NCBI GenBank assembly: GCA_016720545.1 | Contig: JADKKK010000011.1 | Coordinates: forward strand, 1 to 64,000 | Source: Myxococcales bacterium | GTDB taxonomy: Bacteria > Myxococcota_A > Polyangia > Polyangiales > Polyangiaceae | Length of the DNA stretch: 64,000 nucleotides | Direction: 5' to 3' | Shown: positions 33,968 through 42,500 of the stretch, one piece after another | Layout: each line of letters begins with the position of its first letter | How positions within the stretch are numbered: the first letter of the stretch is position 1 | Translations under genes and position numbers: made by a program | The notes under the pieces: generated by a model | Seen by the model: the letters and a program-made list of their open reading frames with translations, nothing else | What the model was told of the DNA's origin: nothing | Databases searched by the model: none

Positions 33968-35725
33968 GTGCCACTGTCGCCTTCGACCACCTCCCCTTCG
34001 CTCTACGCGCCGGTGCGCGAGGCGGCCCGTCGCGACGTTCGGAGCGCGGCGCTCTTCCTTTTTTGCACCGCTGCGCACGGAGTAGCGCATGGGGCGCTCG
34101 CGCTCTTTGCGGGGGCGCTCGTGCGTGGCCTCGCCGGCGGGCTGACTCTGATGGACGGAAGATCCACCGGGCTCTTCGCCGGGGGATCTGCCCCCGCGCT
34201 CGCCCTCGCCGGGGCCGTCGCTGCCACGTTCAAGGGGGCCGCGGCGGTCGCCGCCGCGGGTGCGCAGGCGAGGCTCGTGGGGGCGGCCGGCGAGCGCCTG
34301 CGGATGCGCGCCCTCTCGGTCCGCCTCCAAGGTCCTTTGGGCGGCGAGTGCCAGGCGGGGCATGGCGATCATGCCCCCGCACCGAAGTTGACACCCGGAC
34401 GACGCGCTCCCGGCGTGACGGACCTGACAGGTGCGAGCCAGGCCGACGTGGGGAGTGGCGTCGCATCTCTCACCACCTCCATTCGCGACATCGAGCACGC
34501 GCTCGCGGCGGGCCTGCTCCAGTCGGTGCGTGCCCTCGCCGAGCTCGCGCCGATCGTCGTGGTGCTCTTCGTCGTGGACGCCCGCCTGGCCGTCGCGGCG
34601 TCGCTCGTGCTGACTCCGTTCGCGTGGGCCCTCGGGCGTCTGCGCCGCGCGTGGAAGCGGCGGCAGCGGAAGGCCATGCATGAAGCCGAGGCGCTCTTCT
34701 CCGTGGCCGACGACGCCCTCCGTCATGCCGACCTCTTCCGCGTCTACCGCGCGGAGGACCTCGCGCGCTCGAGGGTCGTCGGCCTTGGAGCGCGACTGAC
34801 CGCGCTGTCGAGCTCCCTGGCGGCCCGCGCGCAGGCTCTCTCGAGCGCCAACGAGGTGCTCGCGGCGCTGGCGCTCGTGCTGGTCGTCGCCGGGGCGTCG
34901 CGCTGGGCGCTCGCGGACCGCGCGACCGTGGTGCCCTTCGCGGTCGCGTTCTTCCTCGCGTACAAGCCTCTTCGAGACCTCGGCGACGCGCGCCTCGCGT
35001 GGGCGAAGGGGGAGGCCGCGCTCGAGCGGCTCGCCCTGCCGACCGAGGCTCCACCCCCCGACGCTGAGGTGGCGAGCCCCCGCTCACCGAGCGCGACCGA
35101 CGCCGCCCTCGCGGGCCCGGGGCTCCTCGAGGTCGACGGGCTGCGCCTCCGGCGGGGCGGGCTCGTGGCGCCGCTGCGCTTCGCCGTCGCGCCGGGGCGC
35201 TCGCTCGGGCTGGTGGCGCCTACGGGGAAAGGGAAGACGACGCTGCTTCGTGTGCTGCTCGGCCTCGAACCGCCGCTGGCCGGCTCGGTGCGGTACGGGG
35301 GAGTCGAGCTCGGGCCCCGCATCGGGCCTGGGCGCCGACCGTTCGCGTGGGTGCCCCAGGACGCGCCCCTCATCGCGGGGACGCTCGAGGAGAACGTGGG
35401 GCTCGGTGCGGCGGGGATCGACCCGCGCCGCGCCCTGCGAGCGCTCGGCGCGGAGGAGCTCCACGACGCGCTCCAGGGCGACGCGCTCGGCGCCGGCGGG
35501 CGCACCTTGTCGGGCGGAGAGCGGCAGTGGGTCGCGCTCGCGAGGGCGCTGGAGGCGGGTCGCCCGGTGCTCCTGCTCGACGAGCCGACGAGCGGGCTCG
35601 ACGCAGCGAGCCAGGCGCGCGTCCTCGAGGCGATCGCTGCGCTCCGAGGGAGTCGCACGGTGGTGCTCGTCACGCACCGGCGCGAGGCGCTTGCGGTGTG
35701 CGACGAGGTCATCGAGCTCGGCTGA
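33968..35725 (+). CDS. ABC exporter, fused membrane and ATPase domains
   Basis: This 585-residue half-transporter has an N-terminal membrane domain (about residues 20-355, six helices) and a C-terminal ATPase domain. Its Walker A is LVAPTGKGKTTLLRVL (about residue 417), the Q-loop is AWVPQDAPLIAG, the signature is LSGGERQWVALARAL, the Walker B is PVLLLDEPTSGLD, and the switch His is in VTHRRE. It probably works as a homodimer in the inner membrane. The membrane part is divergent, with a Gly/Ala/His-rich loop (GECQAGHGDHAPAPKL), so the exported compound cannot be predicted. The ATG at 33968 is the first in frame that precedes the hydrophobic region. No operon partner is evident. Confidence 0.85.
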   Translation: MPLSPSTTSPSLYAPVREAARRDVRSAALFLFCTAAHGVAHGALALFAGALVRGLAGGLTLMDGRSTGLFAGGSAPALALAGAVAATFKGAAAVAAAGAQARLVGAAGERLRMRALSVRLQGPLGGECQAGHGDHAPAPKLTPGRRAPGVTDLTGASQADVGSGVASLTTSIRDIEHALAAGLLQSVRALAELAPIVVVLFVVDARLAVAASLVLTPFAWALGRLRRAWKRRQRKAMHEAEALFSVADDALRHADLFRVYRAEDLARSRVVGLGARLTALSSSLAARAQALSSANEVLAALALVLVVAGASRWALADRATVVPFAVAFFLAYKPLRDLGDARLAWAKGEAALERLALPTEAPPPDAEVASPRSPSATDAALAGPGLLEVDGLRLRRGGLVAPLRFAVAPGRSLGLVAPTGKGKTTLLRVLLGLEPPLAGSVRYGGVELGPRIGPGRRPFAWVPQDAPLIAGTLEENVGLGAAGIDPRRALRALGAEELHDALQGDALGAGGRTLSGGERQWVALARALEAGRPVLLLDEPTSGLDAASQARVLEAIAALRGSRTVVLVTHRREALAVCDEVIELG

Positions 35726-35766
35726 AGCATGCAGGGGGCGGCCAGGCGGCGCGATTCCCTCTGCGA

Positions 35767-36177
35767 CTACTTCTTGATCCGGGCCTTCAGCGCCGCGAGC
35801 TCGGCGTCGACCTCACGCTCGACTCGCCTCGCGCGGTCCTCGCGCTCGGCGCGCTCGCGACGCGCGGCCTCTTCGCGCTCGGCGTTGCTCGTCGCCGCCG
35901 CCCGCAGTTGCTCGCCGGTCTCGCGCTCACGCGCGGCCTTGGCGGCCCTGGCCCTCTTCGAGGCGGGAGCGTCCGCCGCGGTGTCCTCGGCGTCCTCCTC
36001 CGGATCGCGGGGGCCGAAGAGCTCCTCCTCGAGCCTTCGCCCGAGGCCCTTGGCGGAGGCCACGCTTTGCTTGGCGAAGGCCGCGGCCGCCGCCTTGCTG
36101 CGCTCGGCGGCCATCTCCGCCGCGCGCTCCGCGACCTTGTCGGAGATGCGCTTCTTGAGATCGTCGAACAGGCCCAT
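35767..36177 (-). CDS. Hypothetical Ala/Glu-rich coiled-coil protein
   Basis: This 136-residue soluble protein starts MGLFDDLKKRISDKVAERAA and continues as a highly charged Ala/Glu/Arg-rich chain predicted to form long helices or a coiled coil (about residues 1-60 and 80-135). The basic/acidic middle (GPRDPEEDAEDTAADAPASK) looks disordered. It is probably cytoplasmic. No family is recognised. The convergent neighbour is the ABC exporter gene, whose stop is 41 bases away. Confidence 0.6.
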   Translation of the reverse strand: MGLFDDLKKRISDKVAERAAEMAAERSKAAAAAFAKQSVASAKGLGRRLEEELFGPRDPEEDAEDTAADAPASKRARAAKAARERETGEQLRAAATSNAEREEAARRERAEREDRARRVEREVDAELAALKARIKK

Positions 36178-36298
36178 CCCAGAGAGGGTATCCACGGGCT
36201 CGGCGTCCGCTCGCGAGAAAGCAAGGGGCGCGGCCGATTTCGGGCCGCCCGCCGGACAGTGAACGCCGCCAGGCACCGCTGGCCGAGACGCCCGCCGG

Positions 36299-37279
36299 TC
36301 AGACCCCCCGCAGCGTGATCTCCGGGCCCATGGACACCTCGACCCGCTCGGCGTCGAAGAGCTCACCGTCGAGGATGTACGCCCGCCCTCCGCTCGCCGT
36401 GGAGGGCGCGCGGAAGCGCACGACCACCCGCTCGGCGAGGGTGTTGAGGCCATCGCCCGCGAGCGCTCGGCCGGCGAGCACCCGCGGCAGCTGGGGCCCG
36501 AGGGCGGTCGGGCCGAGGGCGCTCGCCACCACGTGAAACCGATCGTGCCGTGTCTGCGCCTGGTAAGTGAGGTGCATGTGCAGCCCGAGGTCGGGGAGCA
36601 CGCTCGCCACGAAGAGGCTGTAGCCGGAGTAGGGGGCGGTCTCGCCGTCGGTCGTCACCTCGGCGGCCTGGGGCGACAGCACTTGGCGAGCGAGGGGCCC
36701 GCCGAAGAACGACTCGGCGAAGACGCGCCCGACGATGCGGGCGGCCGCGCCAAGCCCAAGCCGCTCGCGGGGGCCTGACGCGTAGTAGCGGTCGAAGAAG
36801 CTCGACACGAGGCCGAAGCCGAAGATGAACCCGAGCCGTGGCTCACGGGGTGCCTCACCCTCGCCTGGCTCGAGGACCGAGAGGACCCGCGTCACGTGGC
36901 GCAGCGCCGTGCCGTGCGCGAGCCGCTGGAGCAGGTGATGTGTGTAGGATGCACGAGTTCCCCGCACCCCGAAGTTCCGCCCGACCGTGCAGACCGTACC
37001 GCCCGGCGCCACCGCGATGTCGGGGAGGGGCCTCGTGCCGTACACGCGCGCGAGCGCTGTCAGCCCTGCCGTGAGCGTGCCGTCGCCGCCCGCGAGCACG
37101 ACGCCGCGCGGCCGGAGTGAGGGAATGCGCGCGACCACATCACGGAGCTCGTCGAGCGAGTGGGTCTCGTGGAGGTCGACCGTGCGGCTCCGCGCCCCGC
37201 GCAGCGTCTCGAGGAGCGGGCCCTTCTCGCGCAGGTGGAGGGCGTTCCGGTTGGCGATGACGACGAGCGGACGAAGCAA
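36299..37279 (-). CDS. Diacylglycerol kinase family protein
   Basis: This 326-residue protein belongs to the DAGK/lipid kinase family. The catalytic signature is VVLAGGDGTLTAGLTAL (about residues 61-77) and a second nucleotide-site segment is IAVAPGGTVCTVGRNFGV. The typical C-terminal beta-sandwich follows (for example YSGYSLFVASVLPDLGLHMH and YILDGELFDAERVEVSMG). It probably phosphorylates a lipid such as diacylglycerol or a sphingoid base at the inner face of the membrane. The exact substrate is not deducible. It is divergent from the HEAT-like lipoprotein gene. Confidence 0.88.
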   Translation of the reverse strand: MLRPLVVIANRNALHLREKGPLLETLRGARSRTVDLHETHSLDELRDVVARIPSLRPRGVVLAGGDGTLTAGLTALARVYGTRPLPDIAVAPGGTVCTVGRNFGVRGTRASYTHHLLQRLAHGTALRHVTRVLSVLEPGEGEAPREPRLGFIFGFGLVSSFFDRYYASGPRERLGLGAAARIVGRVFAESFFGGPLARQVLSPQAAEVTTDGETAPYSGYSLFVASVLPDLGLHMHLTYQAQTRHDRFHVVASALGPTALGPQLPRVLAGRALAGDGLNTLAERVVVRFRAPSTASGGRAYILDGELFDAERVEVSMGPEITLRGV

Positions 37280-37402
37280 GCCCTCCCAGCTACCACGACC
37301 GGTGCGCTCGCGGAACCTCCCGGCGCGCGCGTGAGGCGAGGCGCGCGAGTCCCGAGTGCGTCCCCTTCTACGCGCCGTGTCAGCAGGCTATGCTCCCCGG
37401 CC

Positions 37403-38791
37403 GTGCATCGCCCCCTCTCGTCCGTGGTCGTCGCTTGGACCGCGGCGCTCGCCATGGCGCTCGCCTCGCTCGGCTGCGCGCCGGTCTCCGTGCGCCACGC
37501 CGAGGCGGGAGACCTAGGCGCGCTGCGGGCCGAGCTTGCGGACAAGCACCGGCGAGGCGCCCTCACGAACGGCGAGGCCCGCGACGTCGCGAAGGCGCTC
37601 CTCGCCCGAGAGGTCGAGGGCCTCGCGCCCCCCGCGGGCGTCGGGAAGGTCGAGAGCCTCCGCATGTGCGCGAGCGAGCTCGCAGGTCCGCTCGAGCGTC
37701 GCGCTGCGCGCCGCGATGACGTGGGGGCCGCCGCCGCCCGCTTGTTGCTCGAGGCGGGCCTCATGAGCCCCGGCGCCGCCGGCGCCTTCGCCAGCGCTCC
37801 TGAGCCCGCCTATCGCGCCCTCGCGTCGCGCGCGCTCGTCGACGAAGACGACGCGGCCGCGCGCCAAGCGGCGCTCCTCGCGCCCGCAGCGGTGACACGG
37901 GAGCTCGCGGCGCTCGCGGCCGGCGAAGGCGCGGTGCTCGCCGAGCTCGACTCGCTCTTCGAGGCGGCGCGGGTCGATCCCGTGCCGTCGGTCCGCCACT
38001 TGGCCCTGCGCGCCGCCATGGACACCGTCGCTCGCCGCCATCGCCTCGCGCTCGACGGGCGCGAGGCCGGCGCGAGCGCGACCGAGCGTGCCGCGACAGA
38101 GGCGGCGAAGCAGGCGCTCGACCGGCTCCGCGACGCGTGGACCGTCGCAGAGAGAGGCCTCCGTGACGACGTCGCGTCGGGGTTCGCCGTCACTCCGCTC
38201 TACGAGCTCGGTGGGCGTGAGGCGCTGCGCAACCGCCTCGCGGAGGGTGGCCCCGATCGCCTGCTCCTCGCGAGCGCGATCCTTCGAGGCGCGGCCTCGC
38301 GCGTCGAGGCCGAAGACCAGCACCTTCGGCGGGCGGCCGCGCGCTCCGCGGTCGGCGCGCTGCGCGAAGGCTCGTCGCTCGAGCGCATGTTCGCCGTGGC
38401 CCTCGTGGCGCCCGACGCCGAGGGCGTCGAGGCGCTGCGTGCGGCGTCCCGCGACGCCGATCGCGAGGTCGCGCTGAGCGCCCTCGGGCGGCTGCTGCGC
38501 GTGCCGGCCGAGGCCGACCGTGCCCGCACCGAGCTCGTCCGCGCGGCGGGCAAGAAGGACGATCTCACGCTCGCGCCCCGCGCGCGCGGTCTCCTCGCGG
38601 GCGCGAAGTACCTGCCCGTGCAGCTGTGGCTCGAGGAGCAGGCGGCGGGTCGCGACGCGGGACTCCGCCTCCGCGCCGTGGCGGGCCTCGCCGCGCTCGG
38701 GAGGGTCGCGAGAGCCGCGCCGCTGCTCACCGACCCTGACGCCGAGCTCCGCGCGCGCGCGGCGTGCCTCGTCCTCGCGGCGCCCCGATGA
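37403..38791 (+). CDS. Lipoprotein with HEAT-like repeats
   Basis: The 462-residue product starts at GTG 37403, which gives a lipobox LASLGC (Cys25). The rest is an Ala/Leu/Arg-rich array of helical pairs resembling HEAT or Armadillo repeats (for example DPVPSVRHLALRAAMDTVAR and ASRDADREVALSALGRLLRV). It probably acts as an envelope-anchored scaffold. The stop overlaps the start of the tatT gene by four bases (ATGA), so it belongs to the same transcription unit as the TatT and DctP genes. It may therefore be connected to that transporter. I know of no characterised equivalent. Confidence 0.7.
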   Translation: MHRPLSSVVVAWTAALAMALASLGCAPVSVRHAEAGDLGALRAELADKHRRGALTNGEARDVAKALLAREVEGLAPPAGVGKVESLRMCASELAGPLERRAARRDDVGAAAARLLLEAGLMSPGAAGAFASAPEPAYRALASRALVDEDDAAARQAALLAPAAVTRELAALAAGEGAVLAELDSLFEAARVDPVPSVRHLALRAAMDTVARRHRLALDGREAGASATERAATEAAKQALDRLRDAWTVAERGLRDDVASGFAVTPLYELGGREALRNRLAEGGPDRLLLASAILRGAASRVEAEDQHLRRAAARSAVGALREGSSLERMFAVALVAPDAEGVEALRAASRDADREVALSALGRLLRVPAEADRARTELVRAAGKKDDLTLAPRARGLLAGAKYLPVQLWLEEQAAGRDAGLRLRAVAGLAALGRVARAAPLLTDPDAELRARAACLVLAAPR

Positions 38792-39729
38792 GGCCGCGAG
38801 CGTCGGCCGCGACGAGCGCGACGAGCGCGATGGCCGCGATCGTCTGCCTCGGCCTGTGCGAGGTGGGGTGCTTGTCGGGCGCCGCGCTCGACGCGCGGGT
38901 CGCCGAGGCCAAAGCTAGCGCGGAAGCGCTTGAAACCATTGCAGATATCGACGTGGCGAGGGCGGGCTTCGAGGCGCAGCTCGCCGAGCTCGAGGGGCTT
39001 CATCGCGTCGCGCCCGGGAGCGACGACGCGCTCTTCGCGTTGGTGCGTGGGTGGACGGTCTACGGCGCGACCTTCCTCGCCGACGCGCGCGAAGAGGCGG
39101 CCGACGCGGGGGATCTCGCGGCGGTGCGCGCCCTCAGGTTCCGGGAGCTCCACGCGCTCGAGCGGGCGATCGGCTTCGGGGTCCACGCGCTCGGCCGTCG
39201 CGGCGGCGATCTCGAGGGCTCGAGGCGGACGCGCGAGACGCTCGCGGCGTGGGCGGCCGAGCGTCTCACCCGGCCCTCGGACGCGGAGCTTGCGTTTTGG
39301 GTGGGCCACGCGTTCGCCGCGCGCGGTCGCCTCGTCGCCGGCGATCCCGACGCGAGGCGCCTCGGGCCGTTCGCGGGCCAGGTCCTCCTCGAGCGCTCGC
39401 ACAGGCTCGCCCCCGGCTACGCCCGCTACGGCGCGCTGCGCGAGCTGTCCCTCGCGCTCGGCGAGTCGCCAAGCGGCGTCGACGAGGCGCGTCGCAACCT
39501 CGACCTCGTCCTCGAGCGCACGGGCCGTCGCGCGCTGACCGTCCTCGTCGAGTACGCGCTCGGACCTGCCTGCCGTCGCCCCGACGCTCCGCTCACCGAG
39601 CGGCTGCTCACCGAGGTGCTCGCGGCGACAGATCCCGGCGTCGACGACCGCCTCGCCAACGCGTTCGCGAAGCGGCGCGCGCGGCGCGCCCTCGCGCGGG
39701 CCCCCGACCGCCGCTGCCCAGCCCCATGA
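38788..39729 (+). CDS. TRAP transporter TatT component family lipoprotein
   Basis: This 313-residue protein matches the TatT family (TRAP T-component). In spirochetes this is a trimeric, TPR-like lipoprotein that binds the substrate-binding protein of a TRAP transporter. Visible family features are the helix-rich fold and the segments FALVRGWTVYGATFLADARE, LAFWVGHAFAARGRL and HRLAPGYARYGALRELSLAL. The N-terminus has a lipoprotein signal (Cys28 in CEVGC, or an earlier Cys). It overlaps the upstream lipoprotein gene and is followed by a DctP-type protein, which fits a T/P pair at the envelope. No TRAP membrane subunits lie in the window. Confidence 0.85.
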   Translation: MRPRASAATSATSAMAAIVCLGLCEVGCLSGAALDARVAEAKASAEALETIADIDVARAGFEAQLAELEGLHRVAPGSDDALFALVRGWTVYGATFLADAREEAADAGDLAAVRALRFRELHALERAIGFGVHALGRRGGDLEGSRRTRETLAAWAAERLTRPSDAELAFWVGHAFAARGRLVAGDPDARRLGPFAGQVLLERSHRLAPGYARYGALRELSLALGESPSGVDEARRNLDLVLERTGRRALTVLVEYALGPACRRPDAPLTERLLTEVLAATDPGVDDRLANAFAKRRARRALARAPDRRCPAP

Positions 39730-39833
39730 CGGCGGCGCTCCCGCGTCGCCTCGCGAGACGGCGCGGCAGCCTCAGCGAGGCGTCGTCCCCAGCCGCGCTT
39801 ACCGGAGCGACGGTTCGCGGCTACACTTGCGGC

Positions 39834-40886
39834 ATGGTGCGCCCCGCACGACCTCGGTCCCGCGGCGTCGCGCTCGTCGCGACGCTCGCGACGGCCGCGG
39901 CGCTCCTCTCCTTTTCGCTCTCGCGGCGCGCGGACGCCGCCGAAGAGCTGCGCGTCGGCACGCTCGCTCCCCGCGCGTCGGTGTGGGGCCGCACGCTCGG
40001 GGCGTGGAGCGCGGCTGTCCAGCAGGAGAGCGGCGGACAGCTCAAGGTGAGCCTCTACTACGGGGGCTCCCAGGGCGACGAGGGGGAGCTCGCGACCAAG
40101 GTCAAGGACCACACCCTCGACGGCGCCGCCCTCGGTGGGGCGGGCCTCGCGGCGTTCGCTCCCGACGTCGCCGCGCTGGAGCTGCCGCTCGTGTTCGACG
40201 GTTGGCCCAAGCTCGATCGCGCGCGGAACGCCGTGCGACCTCTGCTCGCCGAGAGCTTCGCCAAGGCAGGCGTGCGCCTGCTCGCCGAGGCCGAGACGGG
40301 CGTCGTTCGGGTGTTCTCTCGCGGCGCGCCCGTGCGCACCCCGCGCGACCTGGCGGCGCTCCACCCGTTCGTTCGCTCCGACGACGTGGTCGGTCGCGAG
40401 CTCTTCGCGGCCGCGGGCCTTCGCCCGCCGTCGCTCACGGTGGCGGAGGTCTTCGCCGCGCTGCTCCCGGGCTCGGCCTCGCCGGACGCGGGCGTCCCGC
40501 GGCGCGTCGACGTGCTGTTCGCGTCGGCGCTGGTGGTCACGGAGCTCCGCTGGGCCGACCTGCTGGATCACGTCACTCCCGAGCTCACCGCGTACGGCAT
40601 CGGCGGCATCGTGCTCAGCGCCGCCCGGTTCGAGGGGCTCCCTCCCGAAGCCCGGGCCATCCTGCGGCGCACCGCCGAAGGCACGACCGCCCTGCTCGCC
40701 CAGCGGGTGCGCTCCGCCGACGCGCGGGCGCTCGCGACCCTCCGTGGCGAGAGGAAGGTCGTCGATCTCACGCCGGCGGAGCGCGCCGAGTGGGACACGC
40801 TCGCGCGCGCGTCGCGCACGCGGCTCCGCGCGGGCACGGTCCGGCCCGAGGTCATCGATCGCGTGCTCGCGGCCGCGGGTCCGTGA
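39834..40886 (+). CDS. TRAP transporter substrate-binding protein (DctP family)
   Basis: The 350-residue exported protein has a signal peptide (cleavage near ADAAEE) and the DctP fold. Characteristic segments are LRVGTLAPRASVWGRTLGAW, GGQLKVSLYYGGSQGDEGEL, KDHTLDGAALGGAGLAAFAP and ELPLVFDGWPKLDRA. It should bind a small organic acid or similar solute in the periplasm. The conserved Arg that holds carboxylates is plausibly the Arg in GVVRVFSR. The gene follows tatT after 104 bases and overlaps the next lipoprotein gene by four bases (GTGA). The membrane subunits must be elsewhere or absent. Confidence 0.88.
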   Translation: MVRPARPRSRGVALVATLATAAALLSFSLSRRADAAEELRVGTLAPRASVWGRTLGAWSAAVQQESGGQLKVSLYYGGSQGDEGELATKVKDHTLDGAALGGAGLAAFAPDVAALELPLVFDGWPKLDRARNAVRPLLAESFAKAGVRLLAEAETGVVRVFSRGAPVRTPRDLAALHPFVRSDDVVGRELFAAAGLRPPSLTVAEVFAALLPGSASPDAGVPRRVDVLFASALVVTELRWADLLDHVTPELTAYGIGGIVLSAARFEGLPPEARAILRRTAEGTTALLAQRVRSADARALATLRGERKVVDLTPAERAEWDTLARASRTRLRAGTVRPEVIDRVLAAAGP

Positions 40887-41758
40887 GGCACGCCCCGCGC
40901 GTCGCGCTCGTCGTCCTCGCCGCCTGCACGTCGAAGGAAGCCCCCTCGCCGACCGGGGCTTGCGGGGCCTGCGCGGAGCACGCGGACGCCGAGACCGTCG
41001 GCTCGCTCGCCTCCGCGGACCTCGTCGAGCTGTCGGGCCTCGCGGCGAGCGCGCGGCACAAAGGTGCACTATACACGCACAACGACTCGGGCGATCGCGC
41101 GCGCTTCTTCGCCCTCGACGCCCGCGCCGCCCTCCGCGCGACCTACGAGCTCGACGGAGTGACCGCGACCGACGTCGAGGACGTCGCGGTGGGCCCGTGC
41201 CCGGCCGGGTCGTGTGTGTTCCTCGGCGACGTCGGAGACAACGGCGAGGTCCGCGCGGCGGTGCAGATCTACCGCGTCTCCGAGCCCGAGTTGGCGGACG
41301 GGCGGCTCGCGCCGGAGGTGCTCACGCTCACGTACCCCGACGGCCCCCACAACGCCGAGACGCTCCTCGTCTCACCCGAGTCGGGGGACCTCGTGATCGT
41401 CACCAAGACGCCTACGGGGCGGAGCGGCGTGTACACCGTGCCGGGCCGCGCGGTGCCGGGCCGCGCTGTGCTCCGCAAGGTGGGTGAGGTCGTCGTTCCT
41501 CCCGTAGGGGGCGGCCTCATCACGGGCGGGTCCTTCCACCCGTGCGAGAAGCGGGTCGTGCTGCGCACCTACACCGTGATGCTCGAGTACCGCTTCACGG
41601 GCGGCCTCGAGACGCTGTTCGAAGGCCCGCCGAGGGTCATCGCCGCCGGCCGCGAGGCGCAGGGCGAGGCGGTCACCTACGCCGCGGACGGCCGCGCGCT
41701 CTTCACCGTCGGTGAGGGAAAAGGCGCGCCGCTGTACCGGAGCGATTGCGCCCGCTGA
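40883..41758 (+). CDS. Hypothetical lipoprotein, possibly beta-propeller
   Basis: This 291-residue protein starts at GTG 40883, overlapping the dctP stop, and has a lipobox VLAAC (Cys13 or nearby). The sequence after it is rich in short beta-strand-like segments (YTHNDSGDRARFFALDARAA, VFLGDVGDNGEVRAAVQIYR and LVIVTKTPTGRSGVY). This is the pattern of a propeller-like secreted protein that begins with an HNDSGD motif. It is co-transcribed with the TatT/DctP genes, so it may modify or sense the transporter's substrate. No enzyme motif is identified. Confidence 0.65.
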   Translation: MRHAPRVALVVLAACTSKEAPSPTGACGACAEHADAETVGSLASADLVELSGLAASARHKGALYTHNDSGDRARFFALDARAALRATYELDGVTATDVEDVAVGPCPAGSCVFLGDVGDNGEVRAAVQIYRVSEPELADGRLAPEVLTLTYPDGPHNAETLLVSPESGDLVIVTKTPTGRSGVYTVPGRAVPGRAVLRKVGEVVVPPVGGGLITGGSFHPCEKRVVLRTYTVMLEYRFTGGLETLFEGPPRVIAAGREAQGEAVTYAADGRALFTVGEGKGAPLYRSDCAR

Positions 41759-41819
41759 GCCCCGGCGAGCCGGCGTGCGAGAGACGCTGGAACGCCCTCG
41801 ATCCGCTTGCGCCCGGGCC

Positions 41820-42500
41820 TCAGCGAGCCCGGCGTGAGCTCGCGAGGGCGAGAAACACGACGGCCATGACGACGAGCGCCACCGAGCTCACCCGGGGCGA
41901 GAGCTGCGCCGCGAGGGGGCCACCCATCAGCGCGCGGAGGTGGCCACGCGGAGTGAGCAGCGCGCCCGCCCCGAAGCCCCCCGCGAGGAAGTCGATCACG
42001 AAGAGGACGCCCCCGCCCGCGCGGCCCAAGAACGCGGAACCCATCATGAAATAGCTCGCGTAACCCGCCGCGCCGAGGGCGGCCACGCCCGCGGTGGATG
42101 GCAGGTCGACGAGCAGCGGGGCGTCCGTCGGTCCGTGCGCGACGGCCACGATCAGCGCCCCGAGCACGCCGGCGCTTGCGGCGGCCAGCGTGATCACGGC
42201 GAGGCCATGGGTCAGCGCGGCGCGGCGGCGCGGCGCGCCCAAGAGCACGAGCGGCCGCGCGGCCTCGTCGAGCGTCCCCTCGGGGCAGAGCAGGCCGACG
42301 CACGCGAGGGCGAGGAGCGGCAGGATGAGCGGCCCGAAGGTGCCCCTCACCGCGTGGTCGACGGCGTGGCTCGAGCCTCCCTGCAGCCGCGTCGCCACCG
42401 CGCCGCCCACGGCGAGGAGCGCCCACCCGAGCCAGGGGAGAAGCCGCAGCCTCGCGGAGCGAAGTCTCGCGAGCGGATGGCGGAGCAGAGTCAGGCTCAC
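41820..42500 (-). CDS. Membrane protein of an ABC-type operon (second permease-like)
   Basis: This 226-residue protein has about six transmembrane helices and no recognised family signature. Its start overlaps the upstream ATPase-like gene by four bases (ATG 42498-42500), and a second membrane protein is encoded upstream. It probably is the second integral subunit of the same ABC complex. The N-terminus MSLTLLRHPLARLRSARLRL is basic, as in many ABC-2-type permeases. The substrate is unknown. Confidence 0.7.
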   Translation of the reverse strand: MSLTLLRHPLARLRSARLRLLPWLGWALLAVGGAVATRLQGGSSHAVDHAVRGTFGPLILPLLALACVGLLCPEGTLDEAARPLVLLGAPRRRAALTHGLAVITLAAASAGVLGALIVAVAHGPTDAPLLVDLPSTAGVAALGAAGYASYFMMGSAFLGRAGGGVLFVIDFLAGGFGAGALLTPRGHLRALMGGPLAAQLSPRVSSVALVVMAVVFLALASSRRAR

